Below, piece by piece: positions 34,506-43,446 of a DNA stretch of 64,000 nucleotides. The notes below the pieces were generated by a model, which was not told the origin of the DNA, did not search any database, and worked only from the letters and a program-made list of their open reading frames with translations. Each line of letters starts with the position of its first letter. The first letter of the stretch is position 1. This DNA is from JAKVCB01 sp965243695 (lineage in GTDB: Bacteria; Planctomycetota; Planctomycetia; Pirellulales; Lacipirellulaceae). The stretch lies in contig CBDEWC010000014.1 of assembly GCA_965243695.1 (NCBI GenBank), positions 310,001-374,000 of the forward strand, in the 5' to 3' direction. Made by a program: the position numbers and the translations under genes.

Positions 34506-35201
34506 ATGAGCCAGGATGAATTCGATAACAAGGTTCTCGTGATGAACGAACTTCAAGACGAAGCCGAAGAGGGTGACGACGAGGAGTACGAATACGAAGA
34601 TGGTGAAGAGTACGAAGATGGCGACGAGGAAGATGGCGACGAGGAAGATGGTGACGAGGAAGATGGTGACGACGGGGGCGATTCAGAGGAGGGCGATTCA
34701 GAGGAGGGCGATGAAGAGGAGGGCGATGAAGAGGAGGGCGATGAAGAGGAGTATGAAGATGGCGATGAGGACGAGGATGGTGAAGAGTACGAAGATGGCG
34801 ACGAAGGGTACGAAGAAGAGGACGAGGATGGTGATGAAGAGGACGAGGATGGTGATGAAGAGGACGATGTAGGCGATGGCGACGAAGAGTATGAGGACGA
34901 AGAATGGGAAGAGGTTGAAGACGACCAGCCAGCTGAGGACGACGAGGACGACGAGGACGACGACGAGGACGACGAGGACGACGACGACGACGAGTACGAA
35001 TACGAGTACGAAGAGGACGGCGAAGAGGACGCAGAAGAGGACGCAGAAGAGGACGAAGAAGAGGACGAAGAAGAGGACGACGCAGAAGAGGACGCAGAAG
35101 AGGACGCAGAAGAGGACGCAGAAGAGGACGCAGAAGAGGACGCAGAAGAGGACGCAGAAGAGGACGCAGAAGAGGACGGCGAAGAGGACGCAGACGACTA
35201 G
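34506..35201 (+). CDS. Extremely acidic Asp/Glu repeat protein
   Basis: 231 residues, about 70% Asp or Glu, with one Lys and no Arg that I can find. Only the first 17 residues (MSQDEFDNKVLVMNELQ) look like normal protein. The rest is tandem repeats: EDGDE units (15 bp) at residues ~30-60, EEGDE/EEGDS units (15 bp) to ~80, mixed EDEDGDE and Tyr-bearing EYEDG units to ~130, a poly-Asp stretch, then a run of EEDA units (12 bp) to the end. The ATG at 34506 has GGAG about ten bases upstream and the frame is open throughout; the other strand would read Arg-Pro-Leu repeats. No family recognised. It follows scpB and is convergent with hemA. Charge suggests binding to basic proteins, divalent ions or mimicry of DNA; this is inference. 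Confidence 0.75.
   Translation: MSQDEFDNKVLVMNELQDEAEEGDDEEYEYEDGEEYEDGDEEDGDEEDGDEEDGDDGGDSEEGDSEEGDEEEGDEEEGDEEEYEDGDEDEDGEEYEDGDEGYEEEDEDGDEEDEDGDEEDDVGDGDEEYEDEEWEEVEDDQPAEDDEDDEDDDEDDEDDDDDEYEYEYEEDGEEDAEEDAEEDEEEDEEEDDAEEDAEEDAEEDAEEDAEEDAEEDAEEDAEEDGEEDADD
34580..35195. repeat. Tandem 12-bp and 15-bp repeats of the acidic gene
   Basis: Blocks of short direct repeats: GAGGAAGATGGCGAC-type units (34625-34675), GAGGAGGGCGATTCA/GAA units (34680-34750), GAC/GAG triplets (34935-34995), and GAAGAGGACGCA 12-bp units repeated about nine times (35020-35195). Copies inside a block are nearly identical, which suggests recent expansion. Confidence 0.9.
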
Positions 35202-35258
35202 TTTCTGGAAGCGGCATTGCCGGGGTTGGCCCTGGGCAGAGATCCCTTGTGGCCGAAA

Positions 35259-36536
35259 CTACTCTTTTAACTGAAATAGTCTGCGCAGCGATTCGACCAA
35301 TTGTCGTGGCGAACCTTGGCGGGAGATGTCCCGCAGCGATTCCAGTGGTGGGTGAAGAAATTTTGCCATGAGCCGATCAGCAAACCGTTCTATTTCTTGC
35401 CGGTCCCGGTCTTCTAAATTGGGCACCTTGCGGAACAGTCGGGCTAATTCATCCTGTTTGGTGCGGCGGAAACCATCCTGCAATTCGGCGACAACTGGCA
35501 CCGTGGTTCGATACCGGGCCTCGGCGAGGAAGTTAAGTGTTTCCTGCGATACAATTTTTTCGGCAGCGGGAAGCGCGGTCTGTCGTGCCTGCCGGTTCTG
35601 ATTGCAGGTGTTCGCCAAGTCATCAATGGAGTAGAGATACGTCTCCAGGTAGTTGCCGATGGTTGGTTCGAAGTCGCGGGGAACAGCCAGATCCAGAATG
35701 AACAAGGGGCGTTGGTGTCGGCGTGGTGCGACGTATTTGCGGTAAGCTTCCAGCGTGACAATCGGCTGGTCGGCACCGGTGGTGCTGATCACGACGTCGG
35801 CCTCGACGAGTCGTTCGTAGAGATGGTCCCAGGCAACGGGTGTGCCGTGCCATTTTTCGGCGAGAACCTGGGCGCGACGGAGATTTCGATTTGCGATTTG
35901 GAGGTTTCGCGCGCCTGCATCGACCAAATAGCGAAGCGATTCCTCGGCCATTTCTCCAGCTCCAACGACCAGGACCATCTTGTCGTCGAAACGTTCGAAG
36001 ATGCGACTGGCGAAATCGGCGATAGCAATGCTCGGTATACTTACGCGATGCCGGTGCAACGGAGTCTCGCCTGCGACGCGCCTGGCCGTGCGGAGGGCCG
36101 CTTGAAAAAACTGATGGGTGAGGGGGCCTGTGCTACCAATTCCACGTGCCAGTTCATAGGATTTTTTTACCTGCGCGAGTATTTGTGGTTCCCCCACCAC
36201 CATGCTGTCGAGACTGGCGGCAACACGGAACAAGTGGTGCACCACTTCGTCGTCGTCTAGCGTAACTAAGGTGGGCTGTAGCTCATCGATGGGCACCTGA
36301 TGGAAATAGGCGAGGTGCTCCGCCAGCGATTTTGAGCACGGAGGGAGGTGTTGCCCCTCGGCCGCAGCATAGAGCTCCACCCGATTGCACGTTGAAAGCA
36401 GCACGGCTTCAGTATCGGGGTACGCCTCGCGCCAAGAAACAAGCGCAGCTTCAGCCTGGTTGTTGTTAAATGCCAGCCTCTCGCGAACTGCCACGCTCGC
36501 GTGTCGATGATGACAGCCGACCATGCGAAGTTTCAT
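35259..36536 (-). CDS. hemA: Glutamyl-tRNA reductase
   Basis: First step of C5 heme synthesis: reduces glutamyl-tRNA to glutamate-1-semialdehyde. 425 residues. The catalytic cysteine is in LLSTCNRVELYA near residue 50. SLDSMVVGEPQILAQVKKSY and FQAALRTARRVAGETPL match, and the NADPH domain has MVLVVGAGEMAEESLRYL and VISTTGADQPIV. A helical dimer domain closes the protein. The ATG overlaps the stop of the upstream HemX/CcsA-like gene by four bases, a pairing known from many bacteria. It is convergent with the acidic-protein gene. Confidence 0.94.
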   Translation of the reverse strand: MKLRMVGCHHRHASVAVRERLAFNNNQAEAALVSWREAYPDTEAVLLSTCNRVELYAAAEGQHLPPCSKSLAEHLAYFHQVPIDELQPTLVTLDDDEVVHHLFRVAASLDSMVVGEPQILAQVKKSYELARGIGSTGPLTHQFFQAALRTARRVAGETPLHRHRVSIPSIAIADFASRIFERFDDKMVLVVGAGEMAEESLRYLVDAGARNLQIANRNLRRAQVLAEKWHGTPVAWDHLYERLVEADVVISTTGADQPIVTLEAYRKYVAPRRHQRPLFILDLAVPRDFEPTIGNYLETYLYSIDDLANTCNQNRQARQTALPAAEKIVSQETLNFLAEARYRTTVPVVAELQDGFRRTKQDELARLFRKVPNLEDRDRQEIERFADRLMAKFLHPPLESLRDISRQGSPRQLVESLRRLFQLKE

Positions 36537-37408
36537 GCGCTCACCCCCATGCGATGTGGGGCCGCTTCATTCGCGCGACTTTTGCTGCCATGGACGGTGT
36601 CGAGAACCGTGATCGAAAATAGCATGAACACGAGAAAAACAAATGCGGCAAGCGTAAGGTAGGCAACCTTGCGCCCTTGGCGGGCAGCGGGATAAACCAG
36701 TCGGAAGATCTCTGCTGTGATCAGCCAAGCCAACATTGCGGCCAGGCTCAATACGACCGGATCCGTCCATAAGTGATAGCTCGGGTCGGTCTGGTGTTGC
36801 ATGTGAGTCAAGATCACCCCGGAAAGCAAGCCGGCACCCATTGTCAGAGCCGACCACCGCAACGCACGACTGTTCACCCAATCCAGCCATTCGAGGCTGG
36901 GGAGGCGAAAACTAACCAGGGGGGGTAAAGCTTTCCGCAATCGGTGGCTTTGGATTAGATACATAGACCCACTCAAAAATCCCAGGCATACCGTGACAGT
37001 TCCCAACAATAGGGTCACACCATGAACGACTCCCCAAAATTGCGATGCCTGTCGGGCTGCCAAGGGAACTTGACTGGCAAATTGGGCAGCCCCAATCAGT
37101 AGGAGTATCAGCGGCAAAAGAAAAAGCCCGATCGATGTTCCGGGTGAGTAAAAAACCAAACCGAGATAAACGATTGCCAAGATCCAAGCTGCCAGTAGGC
37201 ACCAGTCAAAGGTTGTTGCCAGAGGTGCGGCAGGTGCCTGTCTGGCTCGTTCGATCAAGTACCAGAGCTGAGTTGCCGAGCCGGCTCCAGCGAAGGCAAG
37301 CATCACCAGGCGGTGCCACCCATAACGGGCCGTCAACCCGGCTAACTCCAACATCCAAGCTGCAAAATAGCAAGCTGTAAAACAAAAGATATTTACACCG
37401 GAAGACAT
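36533..37408 (-). CDS. HemX/CcsA-like integral membrane protein
   Basis: About 291 residues from the ATG at 37408 (a GTG at 37417 is also possible), with eight hydrophobic segments. The region SQFWGVVHGVTLLLGTVTVCLGFLSGSMYL, near residue 128, carries the His in the setting seen in the cytochrome c assembly/HemX family. The full Trp-rich WWG heme-handling motif of CcsA is not evident. Coupled to hemA by a four-base overlap, which favours the HemX type; HemX in Bacillus affects HemA level. The exact role is inferred. Confidence 0.78.
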   Translation of the reverse strand: MSSGVNIFCFTACYFAAWMLELAGLTARYGWHRLVMLAFAGAGSATQLWYLIERARQAPAAPLATTFDWCLLAAWILAIVYLGLVFYSPGTSIGLFLLPLILLLIGAAQFASQVPLAARQASQFWGVVHGVTLLLGTVTVCLGFLSGSMYLIQSHRLRKALPPLVSFRLPSLEWLDWVNSRALRWSALTMGAGLLSGVILTHMQHQTDPSYHLWTDPVVLSLAAMLAWLITAEIFRLVYPAARQGRKVAYLTLAAFVFLVFMLFSITVLDTVHGSKSRANEAAPHRMGVSA

Positions 37409-37542
37409 AAAGTGCACACCAGGACAACATTAGCCATGCCGTGGCGACTTCACATTGCCCGGAACCAGTTGGTTCCAGCTGCCAGGAAGTTGCCGTGTTC
37501 GATCTGGCCGTAGTGGATCGAAAGCCACATTTCCTGCGGCGA

Positions 37543-38229
37543 TCAGCTTACAGCCGCGACTTCAGCCGTGTCGTGGCAGGTTTGATTCGCGGGCACCAAC
37601 ATTGGCACCCAACCAGCAAGCTCTTCCAAATCCCACTTCGTTTCCGGGTCATCCTCGTCGCGGGCAACTGCGGCGACCGCATTCATCAGCCCGTAGACGG
37701 ATTGGTCCTCATCTTCGTGGAATTCCGAGAGAATCTGACTCAATAGGAGTGAAGAATGGCGCCGCGGGAGCTGTGAGATAACCGTCGACATTTGCAAGCC
37801 CGCGTCGACATCACTTTCAGCAGCGACTCGCAGCTGATCGGTAAGTTGGGTGAGCATCTCGGACGACGTACACTCCTGAACAAGGCTGCGTACACGCATG
37901 CGAAGTCGCTCCACACCGCGGGACGTGGAGGTCGACGGCACCCGCTTCAACCGTTTGATTCCATCGGTGCGTGACATAATGGCACCACTACGGTGCATTT
38001 GACGAAAAACATGTGGAAAAATACAAATTTCGTACCCGATGGTGCAAACTGCGACACCACCTTGGACATGATCGTTGGGGCGGACCTGACGGGTGTGGGG
38101 AACGGTGCACCAAATAAAAAGACGTCCCTTATGGCGAGCGCATTCGGCGAAATGACCGCCAATTTTGGAGAGTTCCTCTTCGACGATCGAGAGGGTTTCT
38201 TTCGGAGTCGGGGAATAAATCGTGGCCAT
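37543..38229 (-). CDS. Unrecognised two-part protein
   Basis: 228 residues from an ATG at 38229 with AGGA about eight bases upstream. Residues ~1-95 form a compact domain (PKETLSIVEEELSKIGGHFAECARHKGRLFIWC ... GGVAVCTIGYEICIFPHVFRQ) with several Cys and His, which might bind metal. A basic linker with an SRGVERLRMRVRS stretch follows, then an acidic helical part (LSEFHEDEDQSVYGLMNAV) to residue 228. I recognise no family. It is between the HemX-like gene and the sigma-54 activator on the same strand. Confidence 0.6.
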   Translation of the reverse strand: MATIYSPTPKETLSIVEEELSKIGGHFAECARHKGRLFIWCTVPHTRQVRPNDHVQGGVAVCTIGYEICIFPHVFRQMHRSGAIMSRTDGIKRLKRVPSTSTSRGVERLRMRVRSLVQECTSSEMLTQLTDQLRVAAESDVDAGLQMSTVISQLPRRHSSLLLSQILSEFHEDEDQSVYGLMNAVAAVARDEDDPETKWDLEELAGWVPMLVPANQTCHDTAEVAAVS

Positions 38230-38403
38230 TGAGAAATCCTGGGGTGGAACGAGCGAGCAACCGCCGCACGAGACACTTTTCAGTCCAATCCCATCGTCTC
38301 TTAATGTCGAGAAAGGTCAACCGCTTAAACGGACAAGTGACCCATTATGCGCAGAATTGATGGAAAAATAGATCGATATTGGAGTCCGCGGGGCTCAGTA
38401 AAT

Positions 38404-38427
38404 AACATAAATAATATTTATTATGTT
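38404..38427. repeat. AT-rich imperfect palindrome
   Basis: A 24-base imperfect palindrome, AACATAA ... TTATGTT, made of A and T except two bases, in an otherwise GC-balanced region. It lies 60-90 bases past the stop of the sigma-54 activator gene and about 175 bases upstream of the gene at 37543-38229. It could be an operator or a cruciform; no T run marks it as a terminator. Confidence 0.5.
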
Positions 38428-38490
38428 GATATTCCGCGATTGGTCCCCGTTGCCCGTCAGGCAAGCCGGGATCCTGCTCTGGAAGACGGC

Positions 38491-39561
38491 TTATGGCGAT
38501 GTGCTATCCAGCCCGTAGTCTTTCAGTTTTTTGTGCAATGTGTTTCGATTGATGCCCAGCCGCTCTGCTGCCTTAATCTGCACACCATCACACAACGTCA
38601 GTACTTGAGCGATCACCTCACGTTCGACCCGATCGACAACCCGGCTATGTAGGTCCTGGCAGCGGTCATCCGAGCCGGCGACGCCCTGGTGGACCAGTTC
38701 CTCGGCCAGGGAATCGAAGTCGAGGCGTCCGGTTCTTACGGTGTGCTCGACTCGCCCCGAGGTGACGACTGAGGGAAGTAGTTCGAGACACAGTTCGTCG
38801 TCGGGCGCCATGACCACAGCCCGCTCGATGTAGTTTTGCAACTCCCGCACATTACCAGGCCAATCGTACTGTTGAAGCGCTTCCATGGCGCGGGCTTCAA
38901 TGTGGACCACGTACCGGTCGTTTTGTTCGTTGTAGAAGTTCAGGAAGTACGTTGCCAGGTCTGGTATGTCTGTACGTCGCTCCCGTAGTGGGGGCAAGTA
39001 AATCGGCACCACATTGAGGCGGTAGTAGAGGTCCTCGCGGAATCGATTCTCGGCGACTTCTTCGAGCAAATCGCGATTGCTTGCCGCGACCACTCGGCAA
39101 TCGACCTTGATGGTTTGCGTATCGCCAACCCGCTCGAACTCCCTTTCCTGCAAAACTCGAAGTAACTTGACCTGCAGTTGGTGGGCCATGCTGTTGATTT
39201 CGTCCAGAAAAATCGTGCCGGTATGAGCCGCTTCAAAACGGCCTGTGCGATTCTCATGCGCGCCGGTGAATGCACCGCGAACATGACCGAAAAGCTCACT
39301 TTCCAACAGGTTGTCGCTCAGTGCGCCACAGTTAACCCGGATAAAGGGCCGTTGTTTGCGTTCACTGTGGGAGTGAACCGCCTGGGCAATCAGTTCTTTA
39401 CCGGTTCCGGTTTCTCCCAACAATAGGACCGAAGCACGACTTCGGGCGACTTGGCGTGTGAGCCGGTAGACTTCAAGCATTGGGGGGCTGGACCCGATAA
39501 TACCTGGCCAGGAAGCATCCTCCACTTGTGGCTCCGGCACTATTTTTAAAGGTTTGGACAT
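38491..39561 (-). CDS. Sigma-54-dependent transcription activator without receiver domain
   Basis: 356 residues from the ATG at 39561; the frame extends to a TTG at 39621, which is less likely. A AAA+ domain covers residues ~18-260 with Walker A GETGTGKE, the sigma-54 contact loop GAFTGA, Walker B GTIFLDEINS and the arginine-finger region FREDLYYRLNV. A Fis-type helix-turn-helix (AAERLGINRNTLHKKLKDYG) closes the protein. There is no N-terminal receiver, only ~20 residues, so activity must be set by expression, a partner or the short N-terminus. The target promoters are unknown. Neighbours on the same strand are the unrecognised protein downstream and, 132 bases upstream, the HEAT-repeat gene. 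Confidence 0.92.
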   Translation of the reverse strand: MSKPLKIVPEPQVEDASWPGIIGSSPPMLEVYRLTRQVARSRASVLLLGETGTGKELIAQAVHSHSERKQRPFIRVNCGALSDNLLESELFGHVRGAFTGAHENRTGRFEAAHTGTIFLDEINSMAHQLQVKLLRVLQEREFERVGDTQTIKVDCRVVAASNRDLLEEVAENRFREDLYYRLNVVPIYLPPLRERRTDIPDLATYFLNFYNEQNDRYVVHIEARAMEALQQYDWPGNVRELQNYIERAVVMAPDDELCLELLPSVVTSGRVEHTVRTGRLDFDSLAEELVHQGVAGSDDRCQDLHSRVVDRVEREVIAQVLTLCDGVQIKAAERLGINRNTLHKKLKDYGLDSTSP

Positions 39562-39692
39562 GCGGTCATCGATCCGGCTAAAACCAGAATTCCCAGGTTG
39601 TCCTGTCGAAAAATCACCCAATGTGGAAATGGGGATCCATCAGGTTTGCCTGGTCCATCGTTGCCCTTGTTGCGTCAACGCCGATACACTTT

Positions 39693-41867
39693 TCACTCCA
39701 CCTGACGTCGTGACTCGAGTGTGTCGAGGATCCCACTCAAGACACGATAGGTGGCTTCATCGGATGTATCACTGGCGTTGTAGTGATCATATTGACGAAT
39801 AATCTCGTTGGTTGTTAGCAAGATGCCGTATTTCCGCACGTTTTCTGCAAAAGCGGCGGCGGCAACCTGGCGTGATTCGATCGGGAGAACTCCGCGGCTG
39901 GCATAATCGACCAGCGTCAATTGGCTTTCTGCGGTACCGACCCATACCAGATTTTCGATCGCATCTGACGTAAGGCTCGGTTCATAGAGTGCAGTCGTCA
40001 GGACCTTGGCCAGTGGCTCGGTGTCATAGAATCCGGGTGGTTGTTTTAATAGGTGGCCCAACTGGTCGAGCGCAAACTCAGCCTGGGCAATTCGTTCCTT
40101 GGAGGAACATAAGTCGCGATCCAGGACGTCATTCATCGTTTGGGCGATGGAGGCAACGGTGCTCTCGGTTTGTGGTCGCGGAAAGGCAACGACGCGATCG
40201 TATTCGCTGGCCAGCTGATGTGCCTCAACCAGCCGGCCGGCTGGTGTTAGCAATGCAATTGGCGCTCCGGCTGATTGCGGTAACGACCGCAGTGTATGGA
40301 TTAATTCCCGGATTCCAGGGGAACCGATCGCGAGATCGACCAGGACAAATTGCAAACTGTCGGACTGACGCGCAAAGTGAATCAGATCCTTTGGATTGTT
40401 GGCAATGTCGGTTTGGTACCCCAGTGCGGCCAGGTGGCCACCGACGGAAGCTGCCGACTGAATGGCTGGCATGGCGACCAGTGCAATGGGTGGGCCACCT
40501 CCTTTGGCAAACCGGGACAATGCCTTTGGAACCCAACTCGAGCCTGGAAAGGGCTTTTGTGGGTTCAGTGTCAGAATCGCTGTCAAGGCAGCAAAGGAGA
40601 CGCGACGGTTTGGTCCGATCAGGGCCTGCACGAGAGGTGAATTTTGACCGTCTGGAGTGTAGAGGACTCCCGCATCACCCAGTCCGCCAAGCAATTCACA
40701 GACTGCAGTTGCCGTGCCTGGGTAGTTGCTATCGAGGGCTGCAAGGAGAAGCTGAGCTGCTGCCTGGGCATCGCCGCGATACGACGCAAGCACGTCTGGG
40801 AGAGACTTCCCCAGGGGGAGTTGCGAAAGAGGTTGCTCGTACCCGTGTCGCAGCTTTGCAGCCTCAAGTCCCAAGACCAAGGCGATCTCTCGAGAGGCCG
40901 CGTTGGTTGGGTCAAGCCGAACCAGCTGTTCAGCCAGTCGCGCCGCCCAAAGGATACACGCTTCCGGTTGGTCATACTGCTCGTAGGAAAGTTCAGCAGT
41001 CGCATCCTCCCAAAACCACAGTCCGATCTGGTGGTTGGCATCAGGCCTGAAAGGCGGCACGCCTTGGCGATAGCGATGGATTTCTTGTAGCAGCAGCCGC
41101 TTAGCGGACGCGGGACTGGCCAACAACGGCACCGCCTGGGCATTTTGCAGAGACTTGAGCGCCTCGCTCGCGGAGGCCAGTAAACGGGGGTTTTCAGTCG
41201 TTAACGTAGCCAACAGAGGGCCGACCGAAAGTGGCTCAAGGGCCATGAGCGCCTGTGTGATATTGCGCCGTCGCGAGGCATTCGTTTCTCGAGCCAGGGC
41301 CTTCAGGAGGGATTCGACGGCCACGGTTCCGGCATCTGCGAGGTCAATCCTGGCAGCCTGGCGAATTTCTGCCGATGGACTTCCCAAATCATCGATGAGG
41401 GCTGCCAGGCGCGCTGGGTCACGTGCTTGCTGTGCCGCGGCTGCCATGCAGGAATCGGCAAACAACGCACCGTCAGCTGCAAGTTGCGGATCACGTGCCA
41501 GTCGAAGCATGGCGGCCGTTCCAAACTCGCCAACCAGAAGGGCCCGTTGGTCCGCTGTCAAATCGAGGGCTGCCAGTTCCCTTAGAATTTGCGTTGCCAA
41601 CTCAGCTTCACCTAAATCCGCCAAGGTCATGACCGCTTGAAAACGTTCACCAGGTGTTTCCCGGGGTAATTGTAAAACGGCAACCACCGCTGGATTTCGC
41701 GCCCGATAGAAGGATGGCTCTCGGTCGGCGTCGCGGGTCTCAGCCAACGTGGACCCCGACGTCAAAATGGCCGCGCAGGTCGACAGGGCCAGCCAAAGGG
41801 AACGTACTTTGAGATTCCCGGTAGCAAAACTGGATGGGTTTTTGGTCGATATCATTACGTATGCCAT
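39693..41867 (-). CDS. Exported HEAT-repeat protein with a receiver-like segment
   Basis: 724 residues. An N-terminal segment (VRSLWLALSTCAAILTSGSTLAE, residues ~22-44) is a signal peptide or anchor. Residues ~55-260 form helical HEAT-type repeats (AALIDDLGSPSAEIRQAARIDLADAG and VESLLKALARETNASRR are typical pairs). Residues ~460-570 read like a response-regulator fold: IALVAMPAI, then FVLVDLAIGSPG with the Asp where a phosphoacceptor would be, then APIALLTPAG. The first acidic pair of a working receiver is not obvious. The last ~150 residues are helical again. No enzyme motif was seen; the combination suggests a binding platform. Same strand as the sigma-54 activator. Confidence 0.65.
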   Translation of the reverse strand: MAYVMISTKNPSSFATGNLKVRSLWLALSTCAAILTSGSTLAETRDADREPSFYRARNPAVVAVLQLPRETPGERFQAVMTLADLGEAELATQILRELAALDLTADQRALLVGEFGTAAMLRLARDPQLAADGALFADSCMAAAAQQARDPARLAALIDDLGSPSAEIRQAARIDLADAGTVAVESLLKALARETNASRRRNITQALMALEPLSVGPLLATLTTENPRLLASASEALKSLQNAQAVPLLASPASAKRLLLQEIHRYRQGVPPFRPDANHQIGLWFWEDATAELSYEQYDQPEACILWAARLAEQLVRLDPTNAASREIALVLGLEAAKLRHGYEQPLSQLPLGKSLPDVLASYRGDAQAAAQLLLAALDSNYPGTATAVCELLGGLGDAGVLYTPDGQNSPLVQALIGPNRRVSFAALTAILTLNPQKPFPGSSWVPKALSRFAKGGGPPIALVAMPAIQSAASVGGHLAALGYQTDIANNPKDLIHFARQSDSLQFVLVDLAIGSPGIRELIHTLRSLPQSAGAPIALLTPAGRLVEAHQLASEYDRVVAFPRPQTESTVASIAQTMNDVLDRDLCSSKERIAQAEFALDQLGHLLKQPPGFYDTEPLAKVLTTALYEPSLTSDAIENLVWVGTAESQLTLVDYASRGVLPIESRQVAAAAFAENVRKYGILLTTNEIIRQYDHYNASDTSDEATYRVLSGILDTLESRRQVE

Positions 41868-41994
41868 GGTTACGTATTCGCGAAAGTTTGATTCGCAGCT
41901 GCAGGTTCTGGTTGCGGATGGTGGTCTATGCTATCGGCCCGCACCGCGTCACGCCGACTGGTGGCATGGGCGGATGTCTGGTGAACAACGTTGT

Positions 41995-43392
41995 TCAATC
42001 TTCCGAGAGTTTTTTTTGCCATTGATTCCATTGTTTTTCAACTTCGGCAGGGTTCGTGGATCCGTAGCTCTGAAAGGCGTCGACCGCAGCTTGAACACCA
42101 AGAATCTCGTGGACCGATGCGTTTAAGGTGGGGTGGGCAGCGGTGAAGTGCTCGACCGGTAACTGGCGAAGCGGGACCCCAAGATCCAATGCCGAGGCAA
42201 CGAGTCGACCGATGATTTCGTGGGCTGTGCGTTGGGGCACACCCTGGGAGATCAAGTACTCCATCAGCGTGGTGGCATCGAGGTAACCATCCTCCAATCG
42301 GCCGGCGATCACTGTGAGATTCAGTTCAGCACCAGCGACCAGTGGTGCTAGCAATTCCAGGCATGCGGCGACCGTATCGGCCGAGTCAAACACTGGCGAT
42401 TTGTCTTCCTGGAGGTCCCGGTTGTAGGCCAGTGGCAAACCCTTCACGAGCACCAGCAGGCTCGTGAGGTTGCCGACGACACGCCCAGTTTTTCCGCGCA
42501 CCAGCTCCAGGACATCGGGATTGATCTTCTGCGGCATGATCGAGCTGCCCGTACAGAATGCCTGTGGCAGTTTCAGAAAATTAAACTCGCTCGTCGACCA
42601 AAGAATCCATTCCTCAGCAAGGCTGCTCAGATGTTCGGCGATCAATGCCAGGCAGCTGGCAAACTCGATGACAAAGTCGCGGGCACCGGAGGAATCAAGG
42701 CTGTTGGCCAGCAGCCCGTCAAATCCGAGTAAATCGGCGACCATTTGACGATTGACCGCAATGGTCGTTCCTGCCAAGGCGGCCGTGCCGAGCGGAAGTT
42801 GATTCACACGGCGTCGGCAGTCGAGTAGTCGACCCTGATCCCGCTGAAGTTTTTCGCAATAGGCAAGCCAATAATGGACTGCCAAGACCGGTTGGGCCCG
42901 TTGCAAGTGCGTGTAGCCGGGCAAGATGACGCCTTGATCCTGCTTGCCGCGTCCAACGAATGCCCGCTGGAGGCCCTTGATTAAAGCGATAATGTGGTCG
43001 ATTTCGTCGCGAATCCAGAGCCGAAGATCCGTAGAGACTTGATCGTTCCGACTGCGTCCGGTGTGAAGTTTACGGCCCACGTCTCCGATGCGAGCAATCA
43101 GCGCTTGCTCGATATTCATGTGAACGTCTTCGAGTTCCTGGCGAAAATCAAACTGACCAGAGGCAATCTCTGCGCCAATTTCGCCCAGCCCGCCTGCAAT
43201 CTGATCTCGTTCCTCGCCCGTTAGAATACCGATCGTGGCGAGCATCTGGGCGTGGGCTTGCGATCCCTGAATGTCATAGATGGCAAGACGCTGATCGAAA
43301 CTAACGCTTTCGGTGAATTTCTCGACCCGTGGGTCGGTCGCTTCGCGAAAGACACCGCCCCAAGGTTTTTTCACGTTTGGGGTCTGGGTCAC
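41995..43392 (-). CDS. argH: Argininosuccinate lyase
   Basis: Last step of arginine synthesis: splits argininosuccinate into arginine and fumarate. The frame opens at a TTG (43446) with no ribosome site; a GTG at 43392, directly before the conserved start KKPWGGVFRE, is taken here (465 residues), with a GTG at 43401 also possible. The tetramer signature GSSIMPQKINPD is intact near residue 285, and HTGRSRNDQV and PGYTHLQRAQPV supply the other active-site pieces. Normal length is about 460. A sigma-70 promoter with a consensus -35 lies ~270 bases upstream, giving a long leader. The other arginine genes are absent apart from carB. Confidence 0.93.
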   Translation of the reverse strand: MTQTPNVKKPWGGVFREATDPRVEKFTESVSFDQRLAIYDIQGSQAHAQMLATIGILTGEERDQIAGGLGEIGAEIASGQFDFRQELEDVHMNIEQALIARIGDVGRKLHTGRSRNDQVSTDLRLWIRDEIDHIIALIKGLQRAFVGRGKQDQGVILPGYTHLQRAQPVLAVHYWLAYCEKLQRDQGRLLDCRRRVNQLPLGTAALAGTTIAVNRQMVADLLGFDGLLANSLDSSGARDFVIEFASCLALIAEHLSSLAEEWILWSTSEFNFLKLPQAFCTGSSIMPQKINPDVLELVRGKTGRVVGNLTSLLVLVKGLPLAYNRDLQEDKSPVFDSADTVAACLELLAPLVAGAELNLTVIAGRLEDGYLDATTLMEYLISQGVPQRTAHEIIGRLVASALDLGVPLRQLPVEHFTAAHPTLNASVHEILGVQAAVDAFQSYGSTNPAEVEKQWNQWQKKLSED

Positions 43393-43446
43393 CGTAGCCA
43401 CCGTTGCTTCTAAATTCAGGTTGCGTAGTTCGTAGAATGAATCCAA

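Noticed and set aside
34435..35217. 260-codon minus-strand frame rich in Arg, Pro and Leu
   Set aside because: It is the reverse reading of the acidic repeats; the plus-strand frame has a ribosome site and a normal N-terminus, this one does not.
38012..38020. Second distant DnaA box (TTTTCCACA on the minus strand)
   Set aside because: Single copy inside a coding region, so probably chance.
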